NCBI RefSeq assembly: GCF_014170375.1
Contig: NZ_LZZW01000011.1
Location: forward strand, 1 to 64,000
From: Variovorax sp. UMC13
Lineage (GTDB): Bacteria; Pseudomonadota; Gammaproteobacteria; Burkholderiales; Burkholderiaceae_C
Direction: 5' to 3'
Length of the DNA: 64,000 bases
Below are positions 35,426 to 48,262 of this stretch, in pieces; within the stretch, counting starts at the first letter, position 1; the number at the start of each line of letters is the position of its first letter. Below the pieces are notes generated by a model. The model was not told the origin of the DNA and did not search any database. It was given only the letters and a program-made list of their open reading frames with translations. Both the position numbers and the translations under genes were made by a program.

Positions 35426-36475
35426 ATGCCTCAATCGCTCGACCGACGCCGATTCCTCGGCGCTGCCATGTCCCTGCCCGCCGCGGGCCTCCTCTCGACG
35501 CTGCCCGACCTGGCCCTCGCACAGACGGCGGCGTTGAGCATCGGCTGGTACCCGGGCCTGCTGGGCGGCAACTTCCGCCGCAGCTTCCTCGACACCTTTG
35601 CCGGCGGGAAGGAGGCACGGGTCATCGAGTCCTTCGACAATGCCCGCTTCACGCAGATGCAGGCCAACCGCGCACAGCCGAGCTTGCACGTGGGCGTGTT
35701 CACCGACGTGCTGCTGCCGCTGATCGCCAAGTCCGGCCTGGTGTCGGAGATGGACCCGCGCCGGATCCCCAACATGGCACAGATGGACGAGCGGGTCCGC
35801 CTGCCCGTGGGTCACTTCGCCATGCCGGTGACCTATGGCACCTGGGGCATCGCCTACAACGCGAAGAAGCTCGGCAAGCCCATCATGGGGTGGGCCGACC
35901 TGCTGCGCGACGATCTCAAGGGCCGGGTCTCGGCCCCCAACATCACCTACAACTCGTCCGTCTACACGCTCGATGCGCTCGCGGCGCTCAAAGGCGGCAG
36001 CATCCGCTCGCCGGAGGCCGGCCTGGAGGGCATGTACCAGGTCCGCACGCGCGGCCCCGGCCTCTGGGACCAGGAAAGCATCGCGGTGGGATGGCTCAAA
36101 AGCGGCGAGATCTGGGCCACGCCCTACTTCAGCGGCAACGTGCTAGCCATGATGCGCGACCCGGACCTGGCGGACCTGCGCTTCTGCGTGCCCAGCGAAG
36201 GCGGCTATGCGTTGCCCATGAGCGTGGTGCGGGTCGTCAATCCGAGCGCGGGGGAGCAGCCGGAGCGGTTCATCGACCACATGCTGGGCGTCGAGGCGCA
36301 GGAGGCCTGGGCTCGGATCGGCAACGCCAGGCCGGTCAACAAGAATGCCAAGGTCCCGGCCGAGGTCGCCGCCTCCGTGCCGACCGCGGACAAGCTGCGC
36401 AACGTGGACTGGGGCTTTTTCGCCGAGCGTCGTTCGGCGATCGTCGACCAGTGGAACAAGGTGGTGAATCGATGA
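35426..36475 (+). CDS. ABC importer solute-binding protein, PotD-like (Tat signal)
   Basis: The periplasmic binding protein of the importer, 349 residues, with a twin-arginine signal (LDRRRFLGAAMSLPAAG). The mature protein has the type II lobe segments LSIGWYPGLLGGNFRRSF, FTDVLLPLIAKSGL and TYGTWGIAYNAKKLG. The ligand is unlikely to be a polyamine given the catabolic neighbours. Its stop overlaps the next gene, which encodes a second, unrelated binding protein. Confidence 0.9.
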   Translation: MPQSLDRRRFLGAAMSLPAAGLLSTLPDLALAQTAALSIGWYPGLLGGNFRRSFLDTFAGGKEARVIESFDNARFTQMQANRAQPSLHVGVFTDVLLPLIAKSGLVSEMDPRRIPNMAQMDERVRLPVGHFAMPVTYGTWGIAYNAKKLGKPIMGWADLLRDDLKGRVSAPNITYNSSVYTLDALAALKGGSIRSPEAGLEGMYQVRTRGPGLWDQESIAVGWLKSGEIWATPYFSGNVLAMMRDPDLADLRFCVPSEGGYALPMSVVRVVNPSAGEQPERFIDHMLGVEAQEAWARIGNARPVNKNAKVPAEVAASVPTADKLRNVDWGFFAERRSAIVDQWNKVVNR

Positions 36476-37440
36476 GCACCGCCAGGCGGCAACTGCTGGC
36501 GCTGGGCGCCCTCCTTCCGCTGGCCGCCACCCTGCGGGCACAGGCCAGGCCCGAACAGCTTCGGATGCTGGTGCCCTACGCGCCCGGCGGCGCGGCCGAC
36601 ACATTGGCGCGCGCCCTGGCCGAGCGGCTCGGTGCCGCCGACGGCGGCGTGCCGGTCCTGGTGGACAACCGTCCCGGCGGCGGTACCGTCATCGCCAGCC
36701 AGGCCGCGGTCACGGCGCCGGCGGATGGAAGGACCCTGTTGCTGGTGGGCGCCAGCTTCCTGGTCCAGCCGCACCTGCTGATCAAGCCGCCCTACGATGC
36801 ACGCAGGGATTTCGAGCCGGTGCTGCTCTGCGCGTCCAATCCGCATCTGCTGGCGGTGCATCCCAGTGTGCCGGCCGCCAACCTGCGCGAATTCATCGCC
36901 TGGGCCAAGGCCCATGCCGACAAGGCCGCCTATGCGTCCTTCGGCCGTGGCTCCTCGGGGCATCTGGGTTTCGAGCTGCTGAAGAAGCAGGCCGGCTTCG
37001 ACATGCTCCACGTGCCCTACAAAGGGGGCGCGCCGGCGCTGCAGGCGCTGCTGAGCGGTGACGTGTCCGCCATGCTCACCGATCTGCCGCAAGCCTTGCC
37101 CTTCGTCCGCAGCGGCAAGCTCAAGGCCATCGCGGTGGGCTCCGCGCAACGCGACGCATCGTTGCCGGAGGTACGGACCGTGTCCGAGTCGGGCGTGGCC
37201 GGCTTCGTCTCGGAGTCGTGGTTCGGATTCGTCGTGCGCAAGGGGACGCCGAAAGGACGTCTTGACCCGCTCCACGCGGCGCTGGCCGCTGCCTTGGACG
37301 CGCCGGCGGTGAAGGCGGGCATGGACGCCATCGGGCTTCGCCGGATGGGCGGGACGGCCGAGCGGTTCGCAGCGTACCTGGAGCGCGAGGCGTCTCGCCT
37401 CGTCGAGGCGCTGCGCTTTGCCCGGGTCGAGCCCGAGTAG
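36472..37440 (+). CDS. Bug/TctC-family solute-binding protein
   Basis: A Bug-type periplasmic receptor, 322 residues, with signal segment RRQLLALGALLPLAATLRAQA and motifs LVPYAPGGAADTLARALAE, VDNRPGGGTVIAS and HVPYKGGAPALQALLSG. Bug proteins bind carboxylates and aromatic acids and serve tripartite (TctAB) transporters or signalling. No TctA/TctB partner is encoded here. It is translationally coupled (ATGA) to the ABC binding protein gene. Confidence 0.9.
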   Translation: MSTARRQLLALGALLPLAATLRAQARPEQLRMLVPYAPGGAADTLARALAERLGAADGGVPVLVDNRPGGGTVIASQAAVTAPADGRTLLLVGASFLVQPHLLIKPPYDARRDFEPVLLCASNPHLLAVHPSVPAANLREFIAWAKAHADKAAYASFGRGSSGHLGFELLKKQAGFDMLHVPYKGGAPALQALLSGDVSAMLTDLPQALPFVRSGKLKAIAVGSAQRDASLPEVRTVSESGVAGFVSESWFGFVVRKGTPKGRLDPLHAALAAALDAPAVKAGMDAIGLRRMGGTAERFAAYLEREASRLVEALRFARVEPE

Positions 37441-37441
37441 G

Positions 37442-37458
37442 GGCCGCGTTCAGCGGCC
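37442..37458. terminator. Hairpin between convergent operons
   Basis: GGCCGC (37442-37447), loop GTTCA, GCGGCC (37453-37458), in the 30-bp gap between the convergent Bug and lipA genes. No T-run, so the terminator role is tentative. Confidence 0.35.
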
Positions 37459-37470
37459 TGTGCCCACGGC

Positions 37471-38451
37471 TCAGACGCCGGCCGCGTGCGCCTGCTCGTC
37501 CGCGTGGTAGCTCGAGCGCACCATCGCGCCCACGGCGGCGTGGCTGAAGCCCATCTTGTAGGCCTCTTCCTCGAACATCTTGAAGGTGTCGGGGTGCACG
37601 TAGCGGCGCACCGGCAGGTGCGAGTTCGAGGGCGACAGGTACTGGCCGATGGTCAGCATGTCGATGTCGTGCGCGCGCATGTCGCGCATGACCTGCAGAA
37701 TCTCTTCGTCGGTCTCGCCCAGGCCGACCATGATGCCGCTCTTGGTCGGCACGTTGGGGTGCAGCGCCTTGAACTTCTTCAGCAGGTTCAGGCTGAACTG
37801 GTAGTCGCTGCCGGGGCGCGCTTCCTTGTAGAGGCGCGGCGCGGTTTCGAGGTTGTGGTTCATCACGTCCGGCGGCGCGGCCTTGAGGATCTCGAGCGCG
37901 CGGTCGTCGCGGCCGCGGAAGTCGGGCACGAGAATTTCGATCTGCGTCATCGGCGAGAGCTCGCGGATGTTCCGGATGCACTCGACGAAGTGGCCGCTGC
38001 CGCCGTCGCGCAGGTCGTCGCGGTCCACGCTGGTGATCACCACGTACTTGAGGCGCAGCTTGGCGATGGTACGTGCCAGGTTCAGCGGCTCGTCCTTGTC
38101 GAGCGGGTCGGGGCGGCCGTGGCCCACGTCGCAGAAGGGGCAGCGCCGCGTGCACTTGTCGCCCATGATCATGAAGGTCGCCGTGCCCTTGCCGAAGCAT
38201 TCGCCGATGTTCGGGCAGGAGGCTTCCTCGCACACCGTGTGCAGGTTGTTCTCGCGCAGGATCTGCTTGATCTCGTAGAAGCGCGTGGTCGGCGAGCCGG
38301 CCTTGACGCGGATCCATTCGGGCTTCTTGAGCACCTCGCCCTGGATCACCTTGACCGGGATGCGCGACAGCTTGGCCGCGGCCTTCTGCTTGGCCAGGGG
38401 GTTGTAGGTTTCGGCGCTCTGGGCGTCGCGAACGACTTCGGTGGTGCTCAT
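37471..38451 (-). CDS. lipA: Lipoyl synthase
   Basis: A radical-SAM enzyme that inserts two sulfurs into protein-bound octanoate. The 326-residue protein has the auxiliary-cluster cysteines of [12 protein letters not shown] and the radical-SAM cluster CTRRCPFC about 30 residues later. RSSYHAD at the C-terminus carries the conserved serine ligand. It lies 7 bp downstream of lipB, its pathway partner. Confidence 0.97.
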   Translation of the reverse strand: MSTTEVVRDAQSAETYNPLAKQKAAAKLSRIPVKVIQGEVLKKPEWIRVKAGSPTTRFYEIKQILRENNLHTVCEEASCPNIGECFGKGTATFMIMGDKCTRRCPFCDVGHGRPDPLDKDEPLNLARTIAKLRLKYVVITSVDRDDLRDGGSGHFVECIRNIRELSPMTQIEILVPDFRGRDDRALEILKAAPPDVMNHNLETAPRLYKEARPGSDYQFSLNLLKKFKALHPNVPTKSGIMVGLGETDEEILQVMRDMRAHDIDMLTIGQYLSPSNSHLPVRRYVHPDTFKMFEEEAYKMGFSHAAVGAMVRSSYHADEQAHAAGV

Positions 38452-38458
38452 GGCGAGA

Positions 38459-39157
38459 TCAGGGAGCCAGGCCGGTGGCGAGCTTCTGGCTCAGCACGTG
38501 CGCGGCTTCTTCCCAGGTGGTGTGGACACCGATTGTAGAAAGATCGACGGTGCGCAGTCCGGCATAGCCGCAAGGGTTGATGCGCGAGAAGGGTTCCAGG
38601 TCCATCGCCACGTTGAAGGACACGCCGTGGTAGGTGCCGTGGCGCGCGACCTTGATGCCGAGCGCGGCGATCTTGCCCAGGCCGCGGAAGGGGTCGCTGG
38701 CGGGGAAGGGGCCGGTCAATGCGGCATGCGAGAACGGGTCGTCGAGCCGCACGTAGATCCCGGGCGAGCCGGGCACGCGGTGGCCGGTCACGCCGAAGTG
38801 GGCCAGCGTGCGCAGCACCGATTCCTCGATGCGGTAGACGTACTCCTTGACGAAGTAGCCGGCGCGCCGCAGGTCGATCAGCGGATAGGCCACCACCTGG
38901 CCCGGGCCGTGGTAGGTGACCTGGCCGCCGCGGTCGGTCTGCACCACCGGGATGTCGCCGGGGTTCAGCAGATGGTCGGCCTTGCCGGCCAGGCCCTGGG
39001 TGTAGACGCCCGGGTGCTCGCAGACCCACAGCGCGTCGGGCGTGTCGGCGTCGCGCTCGGCGGCGAAGGCGCGCATCGCCTCGTAGCTCCGGAGGTAGTC
39101 GACGGGGCCCAGCAGCGTGACCGCCAGCGGCGGGCGCGCGAGCGCCTCGAGGCTCAC
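38459..39157 (-). CDS. lipB: Octanoyl-[ACP]:protein N-octanoyltransferase
   Basis: LipB transfers octanoate from ACP to lipoyl domains before LipA acts. From the GTG start at 39157 it has 232 residues, with the conserved [20 protein letters not shown] and [18 protein letters not shown] (catalytic lysine) segments. The cysteine of the catalytic pair is in NPCGYAGL. The GTG overlaps the stop of the DUF493 gene (GTGA). The frame is open further upstream without lipB similarity. Confidence 0.95.
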   Translation of the reverse strand: MSLEALARPPLAVTLLGPVDYLRSYEAMRAFAAERDADTPDALWVCEHPGVYTQGLAGKADHLLNPGDIPVVQTDRGGQVTYHGPGQVVAYPLIDLRRAGYFVKEYVYRIEESVLRTLAHFGVTGHRVPGSPGIYVRLDDPFSHAALTGPFPASDPFRGLGKIAALGIKVARHGTYHGVSFNVAMDLEPFSRINPCGYAGLRTVDLSTIGVHTTWEEAAHVLSQKLATGLAP

Positions 39158-39468
39158 AGCACCACCTTGACCATCGGGTGCGTGGACAGGGTGCGGTAGA
39201 TCTCGTCGAGCTGCTCGCGGCTGGTCGCCGTCACGTTGAGCGTCACGCCCAGGTAGTTGCCGGCCTTGCTGGTGCGCAGCTCGATGGTGCTGGCGTCGAA
39301 GCTGGGATCGAAGCGCTCGGCCACCTGCGTGAGCGCGTGCACGAAGCCGTCCACCTTGGGGCCCATCACCTTGATGGGGAAGATCGAGGGGTACTCGATC
39401 AGCGACTCCGTCGGGGCGGCGGAAGGGGTGGTCGTCGGGGCGGCGGCAGAGGGCGGCGGGGTCGTCAT
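39154..39468 (-). CDS. DUF493 protein (YbeD family)
   Basis: YbeD-like proteins are small ACT-like folds of unknown role, commonly encoded next to lipB. The 104-residue product has a Pro/Thr/Ala-rich N-terminal 22 residues, then the conserved [19 protein letters not shown] and [21 protein letters not shown]. It overlaps lipB by four bases. Confidence 0.9.
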   Translation of the reverse strand: MTTPPPSAAAPTTTPSAAPTESLIEYPSIFPIKVMGPKVDGFVHALTQVAERFDPSFDASTIELRTSKAGNYLGVTLNVTATSREQLDEIYRTLSTHPMVKVVL

Positions 39469-39548
39469 GGAGGGAAGGCGAGTATGTCAAGCACGTGAAG
39501 TTCCCCGCTGACCTGCTTGGTCATGGCGGAACGGGAGGGGTTTTTACT

Positions 39549-39554
39549 TATAAT
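39549..39554 (+). promoter_or_regulatory. -10 box of the ATP synthase operon promoter
   Basis: A perfect TATAAT in an AT-rich stretch 52 bp before the atpI start. The best -35-like sequence, TTGGTC (39517-39522), is 26 bp away, too far for a normal spacer, so the -35 box is weak or absent. Confidence 0.5.
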
Positions 39555-39606
39555 CAATGGCTTTGTAAAATTCAGCAGCCTTCGGTGACTGGCGGTGCAC
39601 ATTCCA

Positions 39607-40113
39607 ATGACGACAAGCACTCCTGAATCCGAGATGGATGCCGAAGACTCCGATTTCAAGCCGCTCACCGCCGAACAGGCGCAGCAGCTGCGAGAAGCCA
39701 ATCCCGAACCTTCGCCCTGGTGGGTGATCGTGGCCCAGGTGGTCGCAGGATTGGTCGTGGCGGGCATCGGCTGGGGTTGGACGGGTCGGCCGGAGGTCGG
39801 CATGTCCGCACTTTACGGGGCATTGGCAGTGGCCATCCCGGCGGCGTTGTTTGTCCGGGGTGTCTTCGCGGGTACGAGGAGGGGTGCATCACAGGATGCG
39901 CCGGCATCGGCCGCGATGCTGAGATTTTTTGTCTGGGAGCTGATCAAGCTGGCGCTGACCATTGCCTTTCTGGCGGCGGCGCCCTGGGTGATCGGCAACC
40001 TGAGCTGGCTGGCGATGCTCCTGGGCGTCGTGGCGGCATTGAAGATGTACTGGGTGGCCCTTGTGGTGCGGCCCAGATTGTTGAACCGGATTGATTCTTT
40101 AAAGAGACGCTGA
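39607..40113 (+). CDS. atpI: ATP synthase subunit I
   Basis: AtpI helps assemble the c-ring. The 168-residue product has a 45-residue acidic N-terminus, then four hydrophobic segments (VIVAQVVAGLVVAGIGWGW; ALYGALAVAIPAALFV; FFVWELIKLALTIAFLAAAP; MLLGVVAALKMYWVALV), the typical AtpI plan. I use the ATG at 39607; a GTG at 39595 is possible. It is 3 bp from atpB. Confidence 0.9.
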   Translation: MTTSTPESEMDAEDSDFKPLTAEQAQQLREANPEPSPWWVIVAQVVAGLVVAGIGWGWTGRPEVGMSALYGALAVAIPAALFVRGVFAGTRRGASQDAPASAAMLRFFVWELIKLALTIAFLAAAPWVIGNLSWLAMLLGVVAALKMYWVALVVRPRLLNRIDSLKRR

Positions 40114-40995
<882 letters not shown>

Positions 40996-41050
40996 GCCTG
41001 GTTACCGCTTCGCTTTCCGTTTTTCTTTTCGCTTTCAATCTGTAATCTAA

Positions 41051-41329
<279 letters not shown>

Positions 41330-41363
41330 GTCCCGTTCAACGCCACTCTAGAAAGGTGTTGCC

Positions 41364-41834
41364 GTGAGTATCAACGCGACCCTGTTCGTTCAGGCCATCG
41401 TCTTCCTGCTGCTGGTGCTGTTCACGATGAAGTTCGTGTGGCCGCCCATCGCGAAGGCGCTGGATGACCGTGCACAAAAGATCGCCGCGGGCCTGGCGGC
41501 CGCCGAGAAGGCCAAGGCGGAACTCGCTTCGGCCAACCAGCGCGTCGAGCAGGAACTGGTGAAGTCTCGTCACGAGACGACCAACCTGCTGGCCGACGCT
41601 GAGCGCCGCGCCCAGCAAATCGTCGAAGAGGCCAAGGGCCGTGCCACCGTGGAGGCCAACAAGATCGTGGCCGCCGCGCAGGCCGAAGCCGAACAGCAAT
41701 CGGTGCGTGCCCGTGAGGCCTTGCGCGAGCAAGTCGCCGCGCTGGCCGTCAAGGGTGCCGAGCAGATTCTCCGCAAGGAAGTCAATGCCGGCGTCCACGC
41801 CGACCTGCTCGACCGCCTGAAGACCGAGCTCTGA
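41364..41834 (+). CDS. atpF: ATP synthase subunit b
   Basis: The peripheral stalk subunit, 156 residues. One N-terminal membrane helix (residues about 5-25) is followed by a long charged coiled coil with regular Ala/Glu/Lys heptads ([21 protein letters not shown]). The start is GTG at 41364 behind GAAAGG, and it is 7 bp from atpH. Confidence 0.96.
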   Translation: MSINATLFVQAIVFLLLVLFTMKFVWPPIAKALDDRAQKIAAGLAAAEKAKAELASANQRVEQELVKSRHETTNLLADAERRAQQIVEEAKGRATVEANKIVAAAQAEAEQQSVRAREALREQVAALAVKGAEQILRKEVNAGVHADLLDRLKTEL

Positions 41835-41841
41835 GGACGCC

Positions 41842-42372
41842 ATGGCCGAACTCGCCACCATCGCCCGTCCGTATGCCGAAGCGCTGTTCAAGGCCTCGGC
41901 AGGTGACCTCGCAGGCACGGCCGGCTGGATCGACCAGCTCGCCGCCGTCGCCGGCAATCCGCAACTGCTGCAGTTCGCCGCCGACCCGAAGGTCGCGCCC
42001 GAACAGGTGTTCGACCTGGTGTCCGGCTTCGTGTCGCAAGGCTTGCCGGAGAACGGCAAGAACTTCCTGCGCACGGTGATCGACAACGGTCGACTCGCCG
42101 CATTGCCCGAGGTCGCTGTCCAGTTCCGTCTGCTGAAGAACGCCCAGAGCGGCGCTTCGGACGCCGTGATCTACAGCGCCTTCCCCATCGACGAAGCCGG
42201 TCTGCGCACCGTGGCGGAGTCGCTGGAGCGCCGCTTCGGCCGCAAGCTGAACACGCGCGTCGAACTGGATCCGTCGCTGATCGGCGGCATCCGCGCCGTG
42301 GTGGGCGATGAAGTCCTCGACACGTCCGTCAAGGCGCGTCTCGAGCAAATGAAAGCAGCGCTCACCGCTTGA
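41842..42372 (+). CDS. atpH: ATP synthase subunit delta
   Basis: Delta links the stator stalk to the top of F1. The 176-residue product begins [19 protein letters not shown] and has the C-terminal conserved segment [25 protein letters not shown]. It is the normal length for the family. Confidence 0.97.
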   Translation: MAELATIARPYAEALFKASAGDLAGTAGWIDQLAAVAGNPQLLQFAADPKVAPEQVFDLVSGFVSQGLPENGKNFLRTVIDNGRLAALPEVAVQFRLLKNAQSGASDAVIYSAFPIDEAGLRTVAESLERRFGRKLNTRVELDPSLIGGIRAVVGDEVLDTSVKARLEQMKAALTA

Positions 42373-42417
42373 TGCGGCGAGGCGGTTGGCCCCATTTATT
42401 GAAAGAAGGAAAGAGTC

Positions 42418-43971
<1,554 letters not shown>

Positions 43972-44003
43972 TGGCGCTCGACACCAAGGCTTAAGGAGCA
44001 TCT

Positions 44004-44879
44004 ATGGCAGCCGGTAAGGAAATCCGCGGCAAGATCAAATCGGTGGAGAACACCAAGAAGATCACCAAGGCCATGGAAATGGTCTCGGTGTCCAAGATGC
44101 GCAAGGCGCAGGAGCGCATGCGCGCCGCGCGCCCGTACAGCGAGAAGATCCGCACCATCGCGGCGAACCTGGGTCAGGCGAACCCCGAGTACGTGCACCC
44201 GTTCATGAAGACGAACGACGCGAAGGCGATCGGCTTCATCGTGGTGACCAGCGACAAGGGCCTGTGCGGCGGGTTGAACACCAACCTGCTGCGCGCGGTC
44301 ACGGCGCGCCTGCGCGAAGCGCAGTCCGCCGGCCAGGCCATCGAGACGGTGGCGATCGGCGGACGCGGTCTGGGTTTTCTCAACCGCATCGGCGCCCGCG
44401 TGGTCGCGCATGTCACCCACCTGGGCGACACGCCGCACCTCGACAAGCTGATCGGCCCGGTCAAGACCCTGCTCGACGCCTACGCGGAAGGCAAGCTCTC
44501 GGCGGTGTATCTCTGCTACACGAAGTTCATCAACACGATCAAGCAGGAACCGGTGGTGGAGCAGCTGCTCCCGCTGGCCGCTGAATCGCTGAAGGTCGAG
44601 CCGGGTCAGCATTCGTGGGACTACATCTACGAGCCGAACGCGGAAAGCGTGATCGACGAACTTCTGGTGCGCTATGTGGAGTCGCTGGCCTACCAGGCCG
44701 TGGCCGAGAACATGGCGTCCGAGCACTCGGCGCGCATGGTGGCCATGAAGGCCGCGACCGACAACGCAGGCAACGTGATCGCCGAACTCAAGCTGGTCTA
44801 CAACAAGACCCGCCAGGCCGGCATCACCAAAGAGCTGTCGGAAATCGTGTCGGGCGCTGCGGCGGCCGCCGGCGTCTGA
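44004..44879 (+). CDS. atpG: ATP synthase subunit gamma
   Basis: The central rotor shaft, 291 residues. The N-terminal coiled coil is [25 protein letters not shown] and the C-terminal helix includes [31 protein letters not shown]. Both are nearly invariant in the family. It lies 32 bp after atpA. Confidence 0.97.
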   Translation: MAAGKEIRGKIKSVENTKKITKAMEMVSVSKMRKAQERMRAARPYSEKIRTIAANLGQANPEYVHPFMKTNDAKAIGFIVVTSDKGLCGGLNTNLLRAVTARLREAQSAGQAIETVAIGGRGLGFLNRIGARVVAHVTHLGDTPHLDKLIGPVKTLLDAYAEGKLSAVYLCYTKFINTIKQEPVVEQLLPLAAESLKVEPGQHSWDYIYEPNAESVIDELLVRYVESLAYQAVAENMASEHSARMVAMKAATDNAGNVIAELKLVYNKTRQAGITKELSEIVSGAAAAAGV

Positions 44880-44913
44880 GGCTTCCTCGACGTCACCCAG
44901 ATTCAAAAATTAA

Positions 44914-46341
<1,428 letters not shown>

Positions 46342-46370
46342 GGCTTCGCAGCCGACCGCCGGGCTTCGTG

Positions 46371-46407
46371 GCCGCGCTCACCGTACTCCGGTACGGTTTC
46401 GCGCGGC
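46371..46407 (+). other. Strong hairpin between atpD and atpC
   Basis: GCCGCGC (46371-46377) pairs with GCGCGGC (46401-46407). Inside it, ACCGTAC (46380-46386), loop TCCG, pairs with GTACGGT (46391-46397). No T-run follows. In the 124-bp atpD-atpC gap it may slow or process the transcript and set the level of epsilon. Its style also fits the dispersed palindromes elsewhere in the window. Confidence 0.6.
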
Positions 46408-46465
46408 GCCACTCCCGACGGCCGACTGCCTGCTTTGCTCCACTTCTTCAACCTAAGGAAATCAG

Positions 46466-46885
46466 ATGGCCAACACCATTCACGTCGACGTGGTCAGCGC
46501 GGAAGAGTCGATCTTCTCGGGCGAAGCACGCTTCGTCGCGCTGCCCGGTGAAGCCGGCGAACTCGGCATCTACCCGCGCCACACGCCCCTGATCACGCGC
46601 ATCCGCCCGGGCGCCGTGCGCATCGAGACGGCCGATGGCAACGAGGAATTCGTCTTCGTGGCCGGCGGCATCCTGGAAGTGCAACCGAACAGCGTCACCG
46701 TGCTGTCCGACACCGCGATCCGCGGCAAGGACCTCGACGACGAGAAGGCCAACGCCGCCAAGGCCGCCGCCGAGGAAGCGCTGAAGAATGCCAAGAGCGA
46801 CATCGACATCGCGATGGCGCAGTCGGAACTGGCCGTGATGGCCGCGCAGATCGCTGCGCTGCGCAAGTACCGCCAGAAGAAGTAA
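46466..46885 (+). CDS. atpC: ATP synthase subunit epsilon
   Basis: Epsilon couples the rotor to the c-ring and inhibits ATP hydrolysis. The 139 residues have the N-terminal beta sandwich ([31 protein letters not shown]) and a C-terminal helical hairpin rich in Ala and Lys, ending LRKYRQKK. It closes the operon and is followed by an intrinsic terminator. Confidence 0.96.
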   Translation: MANTIHVDVVSAEESIFSGEARFVALPGEAGELGIYPRHTPLITRIRPGAVRIETADGNEEFVFVAGGILEVQPNSVTVLSDTAIRGKDLDDEKANAAKAAAEEALKNAKSDIDIAMAQSELAVMAAQIAALRKYRQKK

Positions 46886-46910
46886 GGCGCCCTCCGGGTC
46901 GCACGACGCC

Positions 46911-46936
46911 AAAGCCGCCTTCGGGCGGCTTTTTCT
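46911..46936 (+). terminator. Intrinsic terminator of the ATP synthase operon
   Basis: AAAGCCGCC (46911-46919), tetraloop TTCG, GGCGGCTTT (46924-46932) and further T residues. A textbook stable UUCG-loop terminator 25 bp after atpC. Confidence 0.93.
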
Positions 46937-47044
46937 TTGCCTGCTCATCTTCGACCTGAATATGTCCTAAGTTGGACCTTGTCCGGCTGAAGCCACCCCA
47001 CTAGTATTCGCCATCTTCTGGCCACCGATGCCGGAAGCGACAAG

Positions 47045-48262
47045 ATGGAGACAAAAGACTTGGAACGCTGGAGCGGGCTCACGGCCGATGAGATGCAGGT
47101 GCTGGAGACGACCTTCTGGTCGTCCGGCGGCTCGCGCCATGGCGTGGCCGAACGGCTGGGTTTTTCCAAGAGCAAGGCCAACGGCCTGATCGCCGGGCTG
47201 GTCGAGCAGGGCCTCCTGGCCGAGGCCGGCCTGCAGCGCTCCTCGGGCGGCCGCCGCGCCGAAAACCTCCAGCTCAACGGCGCGCTCGGCGTGCTGATCG
47301 GCATCGACATCGGCGCGACGAGCCTCGACATCGCGGTGCTGGGCCCCGACCTGCAGCCGCTGGCGCAGCACACCGAGGCGACCGACGTGCGCCAGGGCCC
47401 GGGCGTGGTGCTGGCGCGTGTGCGCGTGCTGATGCGCGAGCTGCTGGCGCGCAGCGGCCACACCGCGAAGCAGGTGTTGGGCATCGGCATCGGCGTGCCC
47501 GGGCCGGTCAACTTCCAGATCGGTCAGCTGGTGAACCCGCCGCTGATGCCGGCCTGGGACGGCTTCTCGATCCGCGATGCGCTGCGCGAGGACTACGCGG
47601 CGCCGGTCTTCGTCGACAACGACGTCAACCTGATGGCGCTGGGCGAGCTCTGGCGCCTCAAGCGCTCGCTGCAGAACTTCCTGGTGATCAAGGTCGGCAC
47701 TGGCATCGGCTGCGGCATCGTGGTGCACGGCGAGGTCTACCGCGGCGCGGCCGGCTCGGCCGGCGACGTGGGCCACATCTGCGTCGACCAGGAAGGCCCG
47801 CGCTGCCATTGCGGCAACGTGGGCTGCGTCGAGGTGATGGCCGCGGGCCCGGCGATCACGCGCATGGCGGTTCAGGCCGCCGAGGCCGGCGAGAGCGAGC
47901 TGCTGGCCGAGCGCCTGCGCGCCCAGGGCCGGCTCGACGCCGTCGACGTGGGCCTGGCCGGCCGGGCCGGCGACGCCGCGGCCAACGGCATCATCCAGCG
48001 CGCGGGCAACCTGCTGGGCCAGATGCTCGCGTCGGTGGTCAATTTCTTCAACCCGTCGCACGTGTTCATCGGCGGCGGCATCACGCACATCGGCCCGCTG
48101 TTCCTCGCGGCCGTGCGCCAGAGCGTCTACCAGCGCTCGCTGGCGCTGTCGACGCGGCATCTGGAGATCCAGTACACGCCGCTGGGCCCGCAGGCCGGGT
48201 TGATCGGCGCGGGCGCGCTCGCGATGCAGGAAACACTGAAGGTCAGGGGGATCGCACCATGA
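47045..48262 (+). CDS. ROK-family transcriptional regulator
   Basis: A 405-residue NagC/XylR-type regulator. The N-terminal winged helix (residues about 15-75) includes GVAERLGFSKSKANGLIAGL. The sugar-kinase-like ROK domain follows, with IGIDIGATSLDIAVL, DNDVNLMALGE and GTGIGCGIVV. The zinc signature is CHCGNVGCVE, near residues 257-266. It overlaps the ABC ATPase gene by four bases and probably senses the sugar transported by that system. Confidence 0.92.
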   Translation: METKDLERWSGLTADEMQVLETTFWSSGGSRHGVAERLGFSKSKANGLIAGLVEQGLLAEAGLQRSSGGRRAENLQLNGALGVLIGIDIGATSLDIAVLGPDLQPLAQHTEATDVRQGPGVVLARVRVLMRELLARSGHTAKQVLGIGIGVPGPVNFQIGQLVNPPLMPAWDGFSIRDALREDYAAPVFVDNDVNLMALGELWRLKRSLQNFLVIKVGTGIGCGIVVHGEVYRGAAGSAGDVGHICVDQEGPRCHCGNVGCVEVMAAGPAITRMAVQAAEAGESELLAERLRAQGRLDAVDVGLAGRAGDAAANGIIQRAGNLLGQMLASVVNFFNPSHVFIGGGITHIGPLFLAAVRQSVYQRSLALSTRHLEIQYTPLGPQAGLIGAGALAMQETLKVRGIAP

